Shown: positions 1 through 6,740 of the stretch, piece by piece
Position numbering within the stretch: the stretch's first letter is position 1
Layout: each line of letters opens with the position of its first letter
DNA from: JAZGHN01 sp964496725
GTDB lineage: Bacteria > Chloroflexota > Dehalococcoidia > Dehalococcoidales > E44-bin46
Direction: 5' to 3'
NCBI GenBank assembly: GCA_964496725.1
Contig: CAZCAS010000029.1
Span: forward strand, 1-13,383
Length of the DNA: 13,383 bases
The notes under the pieces: model-generated
Seen by the model: the letters and a program-made list of their open reading frames with translations, nothing else
Databases searched by the model: none
What the model was told of the DNA's origin: nothing
Position numbers and translations under genes: made by a program

Positions 1-2
1 TG

Positions 3-386
3 TTCGACGCCTTAGGACTATGCAAACAAATTGCCCTAGCCTGCCAACCCGGTGTGTATGATTTCGAGTTTTTCTCGAAGCTGATTCGCTGTTCCACAAG
101 CCTTGATTTAACACCGGAAGAAATTTTTGCCGTCGGGGAAAGGATTGTAACCCTGGAAAGGATGTTCCTAGCCAGGGAAGGAGTAACAAGGAAGGATGAC
201 TTCCCTCCCCAGAGGTATTTTGAGCCTTTAGTCTGGGAAGACGGCCTCAAACCGGTGGAGAAGAATCTGAAACTGGACAGGGCGAGTTTTGAGCAAATGC
301 TGGATGAATATTACCAGCTTCGCAGCTGGAATAGAGAGGGTAGCCCTCTTGAAGAGACAAAAACGCGGTTGGGTTTAGTCCAATGA
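3..386 (+). CDS. Aldehyde:ferredoxin oxidoreductase family protein, C-terminal part (5' end outside window)
   Basis: The frame is already open at the window edge, so this is the last 127 residues of a longer gene; an apparent start at 54 is internal. The first residues include LGLCKQIALA, which matches the DSLGLC-type segment of the AOR family (tungsten-bis-pterin enzymes). In that family its Cys is the fourth ligand of the [4Fe-4S] cluster. The remainder (a helical ERIVTLERMFLAREG stretch, then PPQRYFEPL and a charged tail ending in RLGLVQ) has the usual character of AOR C-termini. AOR enzymes interconvert aldehydes and carboxylic acids with ferredoxin in the cytoplasm of anaerobes. The TGA stop overlaps the next start by 4 bp (ATGA), implying translational coupling. 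Substrate cannot be inferred; the family assignment is firm despite the truncation. Confidence 0.88.
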   Translation, partial: FDALGLCKQIALACQPGVYDFEFFSKLIRCSTSLDLTPEEIFAVGERIVTLERMFLAREGVTRKDDFPPQRYFEPLVWEDGLKPVEKNLKLDRASFEQMLDEYYQLRSWNREGSPLEETKTRLGLVQ

Positions 387-1378
387 AGATAACGATCATC
401 GGCGCAGGAGCAATAGGAGCTTTAGTAGCTGGCTACCTCACTAAGGAAGGCAGCGACGTCACCTTAATTGGCAAAAAGAAGGACGTCTCAGCTATCAAAG
501 AGCACGGTCTTATCATAAAAGGAATTAGAGGGGAAATGGTCGTTCCAGTCAAGGTGGTAGATAGACTGGAAAGAGACGCCGATTTAGTTATTTTGGCAGT
601 TAAGACACAAGATATTGCTGCCGCAATGAGTGGCAATACCCAAGCCTTAAAGGGCATCCCCGTCCTCACCGTACAGAACGGGATGAGGGCAGAAGAGTTC
701 CTCACAGAATTTATCCCCAAGGAAAAGATTATCAGCAGTGTCGTCCTGTTTGGAGCCACCTATCTGGAACCCGGGAAGGTGGTACACAACTTCGAGGGTG
801 ATTGGCTCATCGGCAAGGCGTTCGTCGGTAATGACGAAGAGGTGGAAGCGATAGGAAACCTTCTGGGCAAGGTCTTCGCTGTCCGAGTCACCGAGGGGAT
901 AAGGGGAATGAAGTGGGTAAAACTCTTTCTAAACCTGAATAATTGCCTGCCTGCACTAACTGGAAAAAGCATGCAGGAAACCTTCTCTAACCTAGAGATT
1001 TGCAAGGTAAGTATCCATCTCCTGAATGAAGCACTGATGGTAGTTGAACGGGCAGGGGTCGAATTGAGGTCTCTGCCCGATTTTCCGATAGACAGGCTGC
1101 GGGCACTGGTTGGCATGCCGCTGGATGAGGCAAGCAAGATATTCTCACAAACAATGACCAATTTAAGCAAGGAGCCACTCTATGGCTCTATTCTTCAGAG
1201 TATACAGAGAGGAAGGCCCTCTGAAATAGATTATTTTAATGGAGAGATAGTCCATTTGGGAGAACAGATAGGAGTAGCAGCTCCTCTGAATGAGAAGCTG
1301 GTAAGAATGGTCCACGAAGTGGAAACAAGGAGCGAGTTCTCCCGCCCAGAAGAAATTTTAAGCGAAGTTGGGAGGTAA
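383..1378 (+). CDS. Ketopantoate reductase (PanE/ApbA) family NADPH-dependent 2-oxoacid reductase
   Basis: A 331-residue protein of normal PanE length. The N-terminus carries a Rossmann GAGAIG dinucleotide motif (about residues 7-12), followed by VKTQD and QNGM segments typical of ketopantoate reductases. The C-terminal helical domain has the W-KL-LN-N-L stretch with the usual catalytic Lys, and PSEIDYFNGE with the conserved Glu. The family reduces 2-dehydropantoate to pantoate for CoA synthesis, but many paralogues reduce other 2-oxo acids. It overlaps the AOR gene by 4 bp and lies upstream of polyketide-type genes, so a tailoring or precursor role is as likely as housekeeping PanE. I therefore give no gene symbol. 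The start ATG at 383 is set by the ATGA overlap. Confidence 0.87.
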   Translation: MKITIIGAGAIGALVAGYLTKEGSDVTLIGKKKDVSAIKEHGLIIKGIRGEMVVPVKVVDRLERDADLVILAVKTQDIAAAMSGNTQALKGIPVLTVQNGMRAEEFLTEFIPKEKIISSVVLFGATYLEPGKVVHNFEGDWLIGKAFVGNDEEVEAIGNLLGKVFAVRVTEGIRGMKWVKLFLNLNNCLPALTGKSMQETFSNLEICKVSIHLLNEALMVVERAGVELRSLPDFPIDRLRALVGMPLDEASKIFSQTMTNLSKEPLYGSILQSIQRGRPSEIDYFNGEIVHLGEQIGVAAPLNEKLVRMVHEVETRSEFSRPEEILSEVGR

Positions 1379-1380
1379 GA

Positions 1381-1986
1381 ATGCCACAGGATTCTTCTAA
1401 GAGTACCAAAAGCAGTTCCCATGATATCCCGCTTCTGGTCACGATAACCAAGGTTGTGGGAAGGTGTTATCGGGGATACAAAGAGGGGGACCAGTTTCTC
1501 CTCAAGGATTTCACCCACGTCCCTGAAAACTTCTGCCAGGGAGCAGGCACAGTACTTTTCCCCGTCTTTTATGCCTTAAGCTTTGGAGCTGAGTTCCCCT
1601 TTGAAGAGAATACCCGCTCCATGCATACCTACTGCCCTGACGCCGGGGCGGTGGAGTTCCTCACTCAAGTCCTGACACCGTCAGGTGAAATAGAAAAGAA
1701 GCCAAAGGTAGAAAACGCCAAGCCAAACCCGAAGAAAATGGTCATAAGTGTGGAGGAAGTCACCGGGCACTGTGTCTACGATTACAAGGTAGGAGATTCC
1801 TTCGAAACAACCGGCCTCAGAACCCCCGCTGGTTTCTGCGGGGCCGCATATAATGCCATCTTCCCTGTCCTTTTTGCCTTAAATTTTGGGGCAAGATTCC
1901 CCTTTTCCGAAGATGGTATAAGTAATCCACGAATAACCTGTCCGGATGGGGCAAAGGTTAGATTCAAGGCAAGGAGGGTTGAATAA
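1381..1986 (+). CDS. Tandem TIGR04076-like protein (two repeats), function unknown
   Basis: A 201-residue protein made of two homologous copies of a roughly 80-residue domain, about residues 17-97 and 119-199, joined by a charged Pro/Lys linker. Each copy shows the order G-[RH]-C, Y-K-x-GD-x-F, FC, a hydrophobic FPV-[FL]-[YF]-AL-x-FGA-x-FPF segment, and CPD. The three Cys of each copy are at 29/52/85 and 131/153/187. The pattern matches the small TIGR04076 family, whose biochemical role is not established; the conserved Cys suggest metal or cofactor binding (inference). A Shine-Dalgarno GGGAGG lies 5 nt before ATG 1381, and the gene sits 2 nt after the previous stop. The family usually occurs as single-domain proteins, so the internal duplication is notable. 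No signal peptide or membrane segment is apparent. Confidence 0.75.
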   Translation: MPQDSSKSTKSSSHDIPLLVTITKVVGRCYRGYKEGDQFLLKDFTHVPENFCQGAGTVLFPVFYALSFGAEFPFEENTRSMHTYCPDAGAVEFLTQVLTPSGEIEKKPKVENAKPNPKKMVISVEEVTGHCVYDYKVGDSFETTGLRTPAGFCGAAYNAIFPVLFALNFGARFPFSEDGISNPRITCPDGAKVRFKARRVE

Positions 1987-1987
1987 A

Positions 1988-3253
1988 ATGAAGAAGAGAA
2001 GAGTCGTAGTTACCGGGCTGGGAGTCCTCTCCCCCAATGGGGTTGGAAAAGAGGCTTTCTGGGAAGGAATGTCCTCAGGCAAGTCAGGAGTAAGACGTGT
2101 CACCGATTTTGACGTGTCCCAGTTCAATTCCCAGATAGCCGCCCAGGTAACTGATTTCAACCCATCTGCCTTTGGCCTCACTCAAGAGGATGTAGAGAGA
2201 ATGGACCGCTACGTACAATTCGGCGTAGCAGCAGCACAAACCGCCATTGACGATGCCAAACTCCTCCGAAATGGAGCCGATAGAGGCAAAATTGGTGTTT
2301 GCCTAGCTAATGCCATCTGTGGCACAAGGTATATGGAGGAGGAGTTCCTAAGAGTAACCAACGGCGGGAGCGACCCCATCGACCCCAGAAAAGCAAGACC
2401 CCACCTTTATGATGCCTCTATGTTTAACACCCCCTCCAGTGAAATAGCATTCCGCCACAGACTAAAAGGCATCTGCACCACTGTCTCCACCGGCTGTACC
2501 GCAGGTACCGATGCCGTGGGCTTTGCCTATGAAGCTGTGCAAACGGGAGAGGCAAACGTGATGATTACCGGCGCCGCTGAAGCGCCCCTCTGTCCCATCA
2601 CCTTTGCCGCCTTTGACGTGATAAATGTCCTCTCTACCAGAAACGATGAGCCAGAAAAAGCCTCGAGACCCTTTGACAATAAAAGAGACGGGTTCGTCCT
2701 CGGTGAAGGGTGCGGCATTCTGGTCTTAGAAGAATTGGGGCATGCTTTGAAACGAGGCGCCCACATCTACTGCGAAATCACCGGTTTTGGCACCTGCTGT
2801 AATGCCTACCATATGACAGATTTGCCTGCCGATGGCGATAGCATGGCTGCCTGCATCAGACTTGCCTTAAAGGATGCAGGGTTGCCTCCCGAAGCCATCG
2901 GCTATATAAATGCCCATGGAAGTTCCACAAGACAGAATGACATATTTGAAACAAATGGATATAAGCAGGTTTTTGGTAATAGAGCCTATGATATTCCGGC
3001 AAGTTCTCTGAAATCTATGATCGGCCATCCCCTAGCCGCTGCCAACAGCATAGAGCTGGTGGCCGACGCCCTCGCCTTTGAACACGATGTTCTGCCACCT
3101 ACCATAAATCAAGAGGAGCCCGACCCACTCTGCGATTTAGATTATATTCCCAATAAGGCGCGGGAGAAACGAGTCGACCACGTCCTTAAAACCAGCAGTG
3201 GCTTCTCCGGCATTCACTCATCTATGATACTGAGCAGGTGGAATTCAAAGTGA
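1988..3253 (+). CDS. Beta-ketoacyl synthase, FabF/KS-alpha type (catalytic subunit of a type II PKS-like pair)
   Basis: A 421-residue thiolase-fold ketosynthase. The catalytic Cys170 is in STGCTAG (codon 2495-2497), His310 in NAHGSST, and Lys342/His347 in LKSMIGH, so the Cys-His-His site is complete and decarboxylative Claisen condensation is expected. SRPFDNKRDGFVLGEG and the PPTIN and CDLDYIPN segments are classic FabF/KS features. A longer frame opens at 1946, but ATG 1988 is preceded by AAGGAGG 10 nt upstream and gives an N-terminus MKKRRVVVTGLGV typical of the family. It is followed with overlap by a second ketosynthase lacking catalytic residues, then an ACP and an aromatase/cyclase. 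That context argues for a polyketide KS-alpha rather than housekeeping FabF. The product is unknown. Confidence 0.92.
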   Translation: MKKRRVVVTGLGVLSPNGVGKEAFWEGMSSGKSGVRRVTDFDVSQFNSQIAAQVTDFNPSAFGLTQEDVERMDRYVQFGVAAAQTAIDDAKLLRNGADRGKIGVCLANAICGTRYMEEEFLRVTNGGSDPIDPRKARPHLYDASMFNTPSSEIAFRHRLKGICTTVSTGCTAGTDAVGFAYEAVQTGEANVMITGAAEAPLCPITFAAFDVINVLSTRNDEPEKASRPFDNKRDGFVLGEGCGILVLEELGHALKRGAHIYCEITGFGTCCNAYHMTDLPADGDSMAACIRLALKDAGLPPEAIGYINAHGSSTRQNDIFETNGYKQVFGNRAYDIPASSLKSMIGHPLAAANSIELVADALAFEHDVLPPTINQEEPDPLCDLDYIPNKAREKRVDHVLKTSSGFSGIHSSMILSRWNSK

Positions 3254-4461
3254 AGAAGGTAGCCCTTACTGGAATAGGTATCGTAGCCCCTCCCGGAATC
3301 GGGAAGGAAAGTTTTTGGCAAAATATTAAACAAGGAAAATCATCCGTTTCCCCCATTACCAGATTCGACCCTTCACTCTACCCCTCGCAAGTAGCAGGCC
3401 AAGTCGAGAACCTGGATACAAGCCACCTGCCCTTCCGCCTGTTAAAGAAGCTAGATAAATTCTCGGTGATGGCCCTGATGGCTACCGGATATGCCCTGGA
3501 AGATGCCAGCATAGAAATGGATAAGGAAGACCCGTATAACATAGGCGTCTTCCTGGGAAACGCCCTAGGGGGATGGTTTTATGCGGAGACAGAACTGCGC
3601 GACCTTTACGTAGAGGGCAGACAAGGTGTAAGCCCCTACATGGCTAGCGCCTGGTTCCCCGCTGCCCCGCAGGGTCAAATCTCTATCTACTATGGCATAA
3701 AGGGATACAGCAAGACGGTGGTCACAGACAAGGCAAGTGCTGCGATGGCCATCGGTTATGCCGCCAAGGTGGTAGCCAACAAGAAAATAGGCATTGCCTT
3801 GGCCGGGGGTACCGAGGCACCGGTTACTCCCTATGCCCTGCTCTGCTGCAGTACAGAAGGCTCACTGTCAAAGGGCCCCTACCGACCTTTCGACAAAGAA
3901 AGAGACGGCTTTGTAGTCGGTGAAGGGGCAGGGCTGGTAGTCTTGGAGGAAATAGAATCAGCCCGGAAAAGAGGGGCAACCGTTTACGGGTTTATTACCG
4001 GTTATGCCACTTGCTGCGATGGTACCCACCGCATCACGCCGGACCCCAGCGGCAAGGGACTGGCTAAGGCAATAAAAGCCGCCCTAGCTATGGCTGGTTA
4101 TCAGCCGAGCGACATCGATTACATCTGCGCCGATGGGGTGGGAACAAAGTCGGGGGATATCAGCGAGACAAAAGCAATAAAAAGGGTATTTGGCAACTAC
4201 GCCCAAAAGATACCGATTAGCGCCCCAAAGTCCATGTTCGGTCATCTTATGGGAGCGTCTAATGCCGTTGACGTTATCACTACCCTTTTGGCTATGCAAG
4301 AAGGAATTATCCCGCCGACCATAAACTACCAAACAATAGACCCTGAATGTGATTTAGATTATGTGCCCAATACCAGCCGACCTAAACAGATTGACCGAGC
4401 CCTCGTTATCGGCCGTGGGCGCGGGGGGATAAACACCGTTTTAACCATAGAAAGGAGCTGA
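3250..4461 (+). CDS. Ketosynthase homologue lacking the catalytic Cys (chain-length-factor / KS-beta-like)
   Basis: A ketosynthase-fold protein of about 403 residues aligned end to end with its upstream neighbour. The nucleophile Cys is replaced by Lys (TDKASAAMA, Lys161, codon AAG 3730-3732) and the first His by Asp (CADGVGT, Asp295). The KSMFGH Lys327/His332 remain. Structural segments such as YRPFDKERDGFVVGEGAG and PPTINYQ-DPECDLDYVPN are intact, so this is not a decaying pseudogene. Loss of Cys in the partner of an adjacent active KS is the hallmark of the chain-length factor of type II PKSs, where Gln is the usual replacement; Lys is unusual. I chose GTG 3250, which overlaps the KS stop (GTGA) and has AGGTGG 8 nt upstream. 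GTG 3238 is an alternative adding four residues. Confidence 0.85.
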   Translation: MKKVALTGIGIVAPPGIGKESFWQNIKQGKSSVSPITRFDPSLYPSQVAGQVENLDTSHLPFRLLKKLDKFSVMALMATGYALEDASIEMDKEDPYNIGVFLGNALGGWFYAETELRDLYVEGRQGVSPYMASAWFPAAPQGQISIYYGIKGYSKTVVTDKASAAMAIGYAAKVVANKKIGIALAGGTEAPVTPYALLCCSTEGSLSKGPYRPFDKERDGFVVGEGAGLVVLEEIESARKRGATVYGFITGYATCCDGTHRITPDPSGKGLAKAIKAALAMAGYQPSDIDYICADGVGTKSGDISETKAIKRVFGNYAQKIPISAPKSMFGHLMGASNAVDVITTLLAMQEGIIPPTINYQTIDPECDLDYVPNTSRPKQIDRALVIGRGRGGINTVLTIERS

Positions 4462-4463
4462 AT

Positions 4464-4703
4464 TTGGCTAACGTAGAAGAAACGGTAAAAGGAATACTCA
4501 TGAAGGCCTTTGACATGAAGCCAGAAGAGCTCATCATGGAGGCAAACCTAAAGAAAGACCTCGAAATGGACTCGCTGGAGATGGTGGAACTGGAGGTGGC
4601 TTTAGAGAAGCAGTTCAACATTGACATCAAGGACGGAGAGATTACCCATAAGAATCGTTTGGGTGATGTGATTAAAGTCGTGCAGGATAAGCTCAAGCAA
4701 TGA
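4464..4703 (+). CDS. Acyl carrier protein
   Basis: A 79-residue acidic four-helix carrier protein. The phosphopantetheine attachment site is Ser37 in LEMDSLEMVELE, followed by the usual helix-II acidic surface and a FNIDI-x-D segment. The start is TTG at 4464, supported by AAAGGAG 6 nt upstream; the residues after it (ANVEETVKGIL) match normal ACP N-termini. It follows the KS-beta-like gene by 2 nt and overlaps the next gene by 4 bp (ATGA). The KS-alpha, KS-beta and ACP order is the minimal type II PKS. The ACP would carry the growing polyketide between the KS pair and the cyclases. No phosphopantetheinyl transferase or malonyl transferase is seen here, so these are probably shared with fatty-acid synthesis (inference). 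Confidence 0.93.
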   Translation: MANVEETVKGILMKAFDMKPEELIMEANLKKDLEMDSLEMVELEVALEKQFNIDIKDGEITHKNRLGDVIKVVQDKLKQ

Positions 4704-5506
4704 AGATTATAGACCTGAGTCTACCTATCGACGATAGTGTTTCCGAAACTCACCCGGTAGAAATAGAACGATGGGAGCACAGGAGCGGAGGGGACCGACT
4801 TGGCAAACTATGGGCTAGGTCTCAGGGGATAAAGGGACGTATGAAACATATTACCGGGAAAGAGCGGATCACACGCGACTGTTTTAAGGATGGACTATTT
4901 CTGTCTTTAGAATGGGTCAGAGCCACGGTGCATAGCGGAACCCATCTTGACGCCCCATATCATTACGGACCGTCCTCTGAAGGGAAACCGGCAAAGAAAA
5001 TAGAGGACATCCCGCTGGAGTGGTGCTATGGCGATGGTGTGGTGCTGGACTGCTCTGATAAAAAAGCAGGAGAGGTCATCACTGAAGCAGATATCAAAAA
5101 AGCGCTGGGCAAAATAAAGTATAAGATAAAACCCTTTGATATCGTCCTTATTCACACTGGCGCCGATAAGCTCTGGGGGACAAAGGGGTATTTTTATAAT
5201 TATGTCGCCATAAGCAGGGAAGCAGTAGCCTACCTTGCGAACCTGGGGGTGAAGGTTATCGGTGTTGACATCTTCAGCCTCGACCGTCCTCTTCCCGCCA
5301 TGGTGAGGGATTTCTTAAAGAGCAGGGACAATAATTATCTATGGCCCGTCCATTTCTATGGCAGGGAAAAAGAATACTGTCATATCGAGAGGCTGGCCAA
5401 TCTGGACAAGATTCCCCAGCCCTATGGCTTCAAGGTGGCCTGTTTCCCCATCAAGATAAAAGGGGCTGGTGCCGCCTGGGTAAGAGCGGTGGCTATTATT
5501 GAATAA
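4700..5506 (+). CDS. Cyclase-family metal-dependent protein (kynurenine formamidase-like fold, PF04199)
   Basis: A 268-residue protein that opens with KIIDLSLPID, the characteristic first strand of the cyclase/kynurenine formamidase family. The family metal-binding motif HSGTHLDAPYH is at residues 78-88 (His78, His82, Asp84 and His88 as likely ligands). Members hydrolyse amides or lactones, or act as cyclases in polyketide pathways. The C-terminal half keeps the family's HTGADKLWG and VIGVDIFSLD segments. The gene is translationally coupled to the ACP gene by a 4-bp overlap and precedes an SRPBCC aromatase, so ring closure or hydrolytic release of an ACP-bound chain is a reasonable guess. The precise reaction cannot be deduced. 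Length and motif are complete. Confidence 0.82.
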   Translation: MKIIDLSLPIDDSVSETHPVEIERWEHRSGGDRLGKLWARSQGIKGRMKHITGKERITRDCFKDGLFLSLEWVRATVHSGTHLDAPYHYGPSSEGKPAKKIEDIPLEWCYGDGVVLDCSDKKAGEVITEADIKKALGKIKYKIKPFDIVLIHTGADKLWGTKGYFYNYVAISREAVAYLANLGVKVIGVDIFSLDRPLPAMVRDFLKSRDNNYLWPVHFYGREKEYCHIERLANLDKIPQPYGFKVACFPIKIKGAGAAWVRAVAIIE

Positions 5507-5519
5507 AAAGGAGTAAAAA

Positions 5520-5963
5520 ATGGGACAGACGGTAAACTCTATTGTGATTCAGGCACCCTATGATGCGGTGTTTGACATCTCCAATGACATCGAAAGGTGG
5601 ACAGAACTATTCGGCGGGGAATATACGGAGGCGAAGATATTAAAACGGGAGGGAAATAAACTTACCTTCAAGTTAACCGACGACGAAGGCAACTCCTGGC
5701 AATCCTTCCGCCTCTTATTTAAAGACCGGTACTTCGCCTATGCCCAGAAACTGGAGCCGACATTCCCCTTTAACTATATGAAGATTATCTGGCTTTATAC
5801 CCCTGTACCCGAGGGAATACTGATGACCTGGATTCAATTCTTCTCTATGGCGGAGGGAGCAAAATTCAACGATGAGCAGGTTGAAGGCTTTATCAACAAA
5901 CATTCCAAGGACAACCTGAAAATATTCAAAGAGGTGATAGAAAAAGAGGCGAGAAAGGGGTGA
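5520..5963 (+). CDS. SRPBCC polyketide aromatase/cyclase, TcmN/WhiE-ARO/CYC-like
   Basis: A 147-residue single-domain START/Bet v1-like protein. Its opening (V-x-AP-x-x-VFDISNDIERWTELF), the central EAKILKREGNKLTFKL, the FNYMKIIW segment and the final VPEGILMTWIQFFSM plus an IN-HS-x-NL helix follow the layout of actinobacterial type II PKS aromatase/cyclases. Those enzymes bind the ACP-tethered poly-beta-ketone in a deep cavity and direct first-ring cyclisation and aromatisation. A strong Shine-Dalgarno (AAAAGGAG) lies 6 nt before ATG 5520. With the KS pair and ACP immediately upstream, this is the best evidence that the product is aromatic. Some SRPBCC members are lipid or quinone chaperones, so a role in a quinone-like cofactor pathway cannot be excluded. 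Confidence 0.83.
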   Translation: MGQTVNSIVIQAPYDAVFDISNDIERWTELFGGEYTEAKILKREGNKLTFKLTDDEGNSWQSFRLLFKDRYFAYAQKLEPTFPFNYMKIIWLYTPVPEGILMTWIQFFSMAEGAKFNDEQVEGFINKHSKDNLKIFKEVIEKEARKG

Positions 5964-5966
5964 GAA

Positions 5967-6740
5967 ATGAGTGAATTGAAAGGCAAGACCGCCATTGTTA
6001 CCGGGGCAAGCAGAGGTATAGGTCGGTCAATCGGAGAAGCACTGGCTAAGGAAGGGATGAATCTGGCGCTGGCAGCGCGGGGCAAGGAGGTACTTGAGAA
6101 GATGGCCGAGGAGCTTGCTGAGAAATACAAGGTCAAGATACTGCCTGTACCCTGTGACATCGCCCGGCAGGAAGACCTGGAGAATCTGGTGACTGCCGCT
6201 ATTAAGGAATTCAAGAAGATAGACGCCCTAATCAACAGCGCTGGGGTAAGCAGTCAACACCCCTTCCAGGACCAACCGGTGGAGGATATCCCCAGGCTTA
6301 TGTATACCAACTATTTTGGCCCGGTGATGCTTACCCGTTTGATTATAAATCACTTTATCGAAAATAAAGGCGGCGCCATTATCAACATCACCTCCGGCTC
6401 TACCCTGGTAGACCCCCCACCAAGAAACTTTATCGTTTACACCTCTCTTAAACACGCACTCAAAGCATTTGATAAGGGGCTTTTCTGGGAGCTGCGAGAT
6501 TTTGGCATAAAGGTGACCTCAATCATGCCAGGGGTAACCGATACCGCCCTAACCGGAGGGCTTAAAGAAATCTCCGAGGAAAAGCCCCGTCTCATGCAAC
6601 CCAAGGTGATAGAAGACGCAGTTAAATTCGCTCTTACCGTGCCGGCTAATGTCTGCCCCCTGGAGATTTCGGTTATCAACCAGCGCACTCCCTGGACCAG
6701 ACCAGTAATCCCATATAAACAGGCACATCCAAAAGAATGA
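5967..6740 (+). CDS. Short-chain dehydrogenase/reductase (probable ketoreductase)
   Basis: A 257-residue classical SDR. The cofactor motif TGASRGIG is at residues 12-19, the NSAG motif follows near residue 90, and the catalytic Ser145, Tyr158 and Lys162 sit in a NITSGS and YTSLK context. The Arg in the TGASRG loop and the Arg after LAA favour NADPH (inference). AAAGGGG lies 6 nt before ATG 5967. In type II PKS clusters an SDR of this type reduces one keto group of the nascent chain, which determines the folding pattern. The adjacent aromatase/cyclase supports that assignment here. The stop overlaps the start of the amidohydrolase gene (ATGATG). Alternatives are a FabG-like fatty-acid reductase or another tailoring dehydrogenase. 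Confidence 0.88.
   Translation: MSELKGKTAIVTGASRGIGRSIGEALAKEGMNLALAARGKEVLEKMAEELAEKYKVKILPVPCDIARQEDLENLVTAAIKEFKKIDALINSAGVSSQHPFQDQPVEDIPRLMYTNYFGPVMLTRLIINHFIENKGGAIINITSGSTLVDPPPRNFIVYTSLKHALKAFDKGLFWELRDFGIKVTSIMPGVTDTALTGGLKEISEEKPRLMQPKVIEDAVKFALTVPANVCPLEISVINQRTPWTRPVIPYKQAHPKE

Noticed and set aside
760..1170. A 136-codon minus-strand frame inside the ketopantoate reductase gene
   Set aside because: It is antisense to a well-supported gene, with no family resemblance and no ribosome-binding site.
1946..1987. N-terminal extension of the first ketosynthase from an upstream start
   Set aside because: It would overlap the TIGR04076-like gene; ATG 1988 has a Shine-Dalgarno and gives the family's normal N-terminus.
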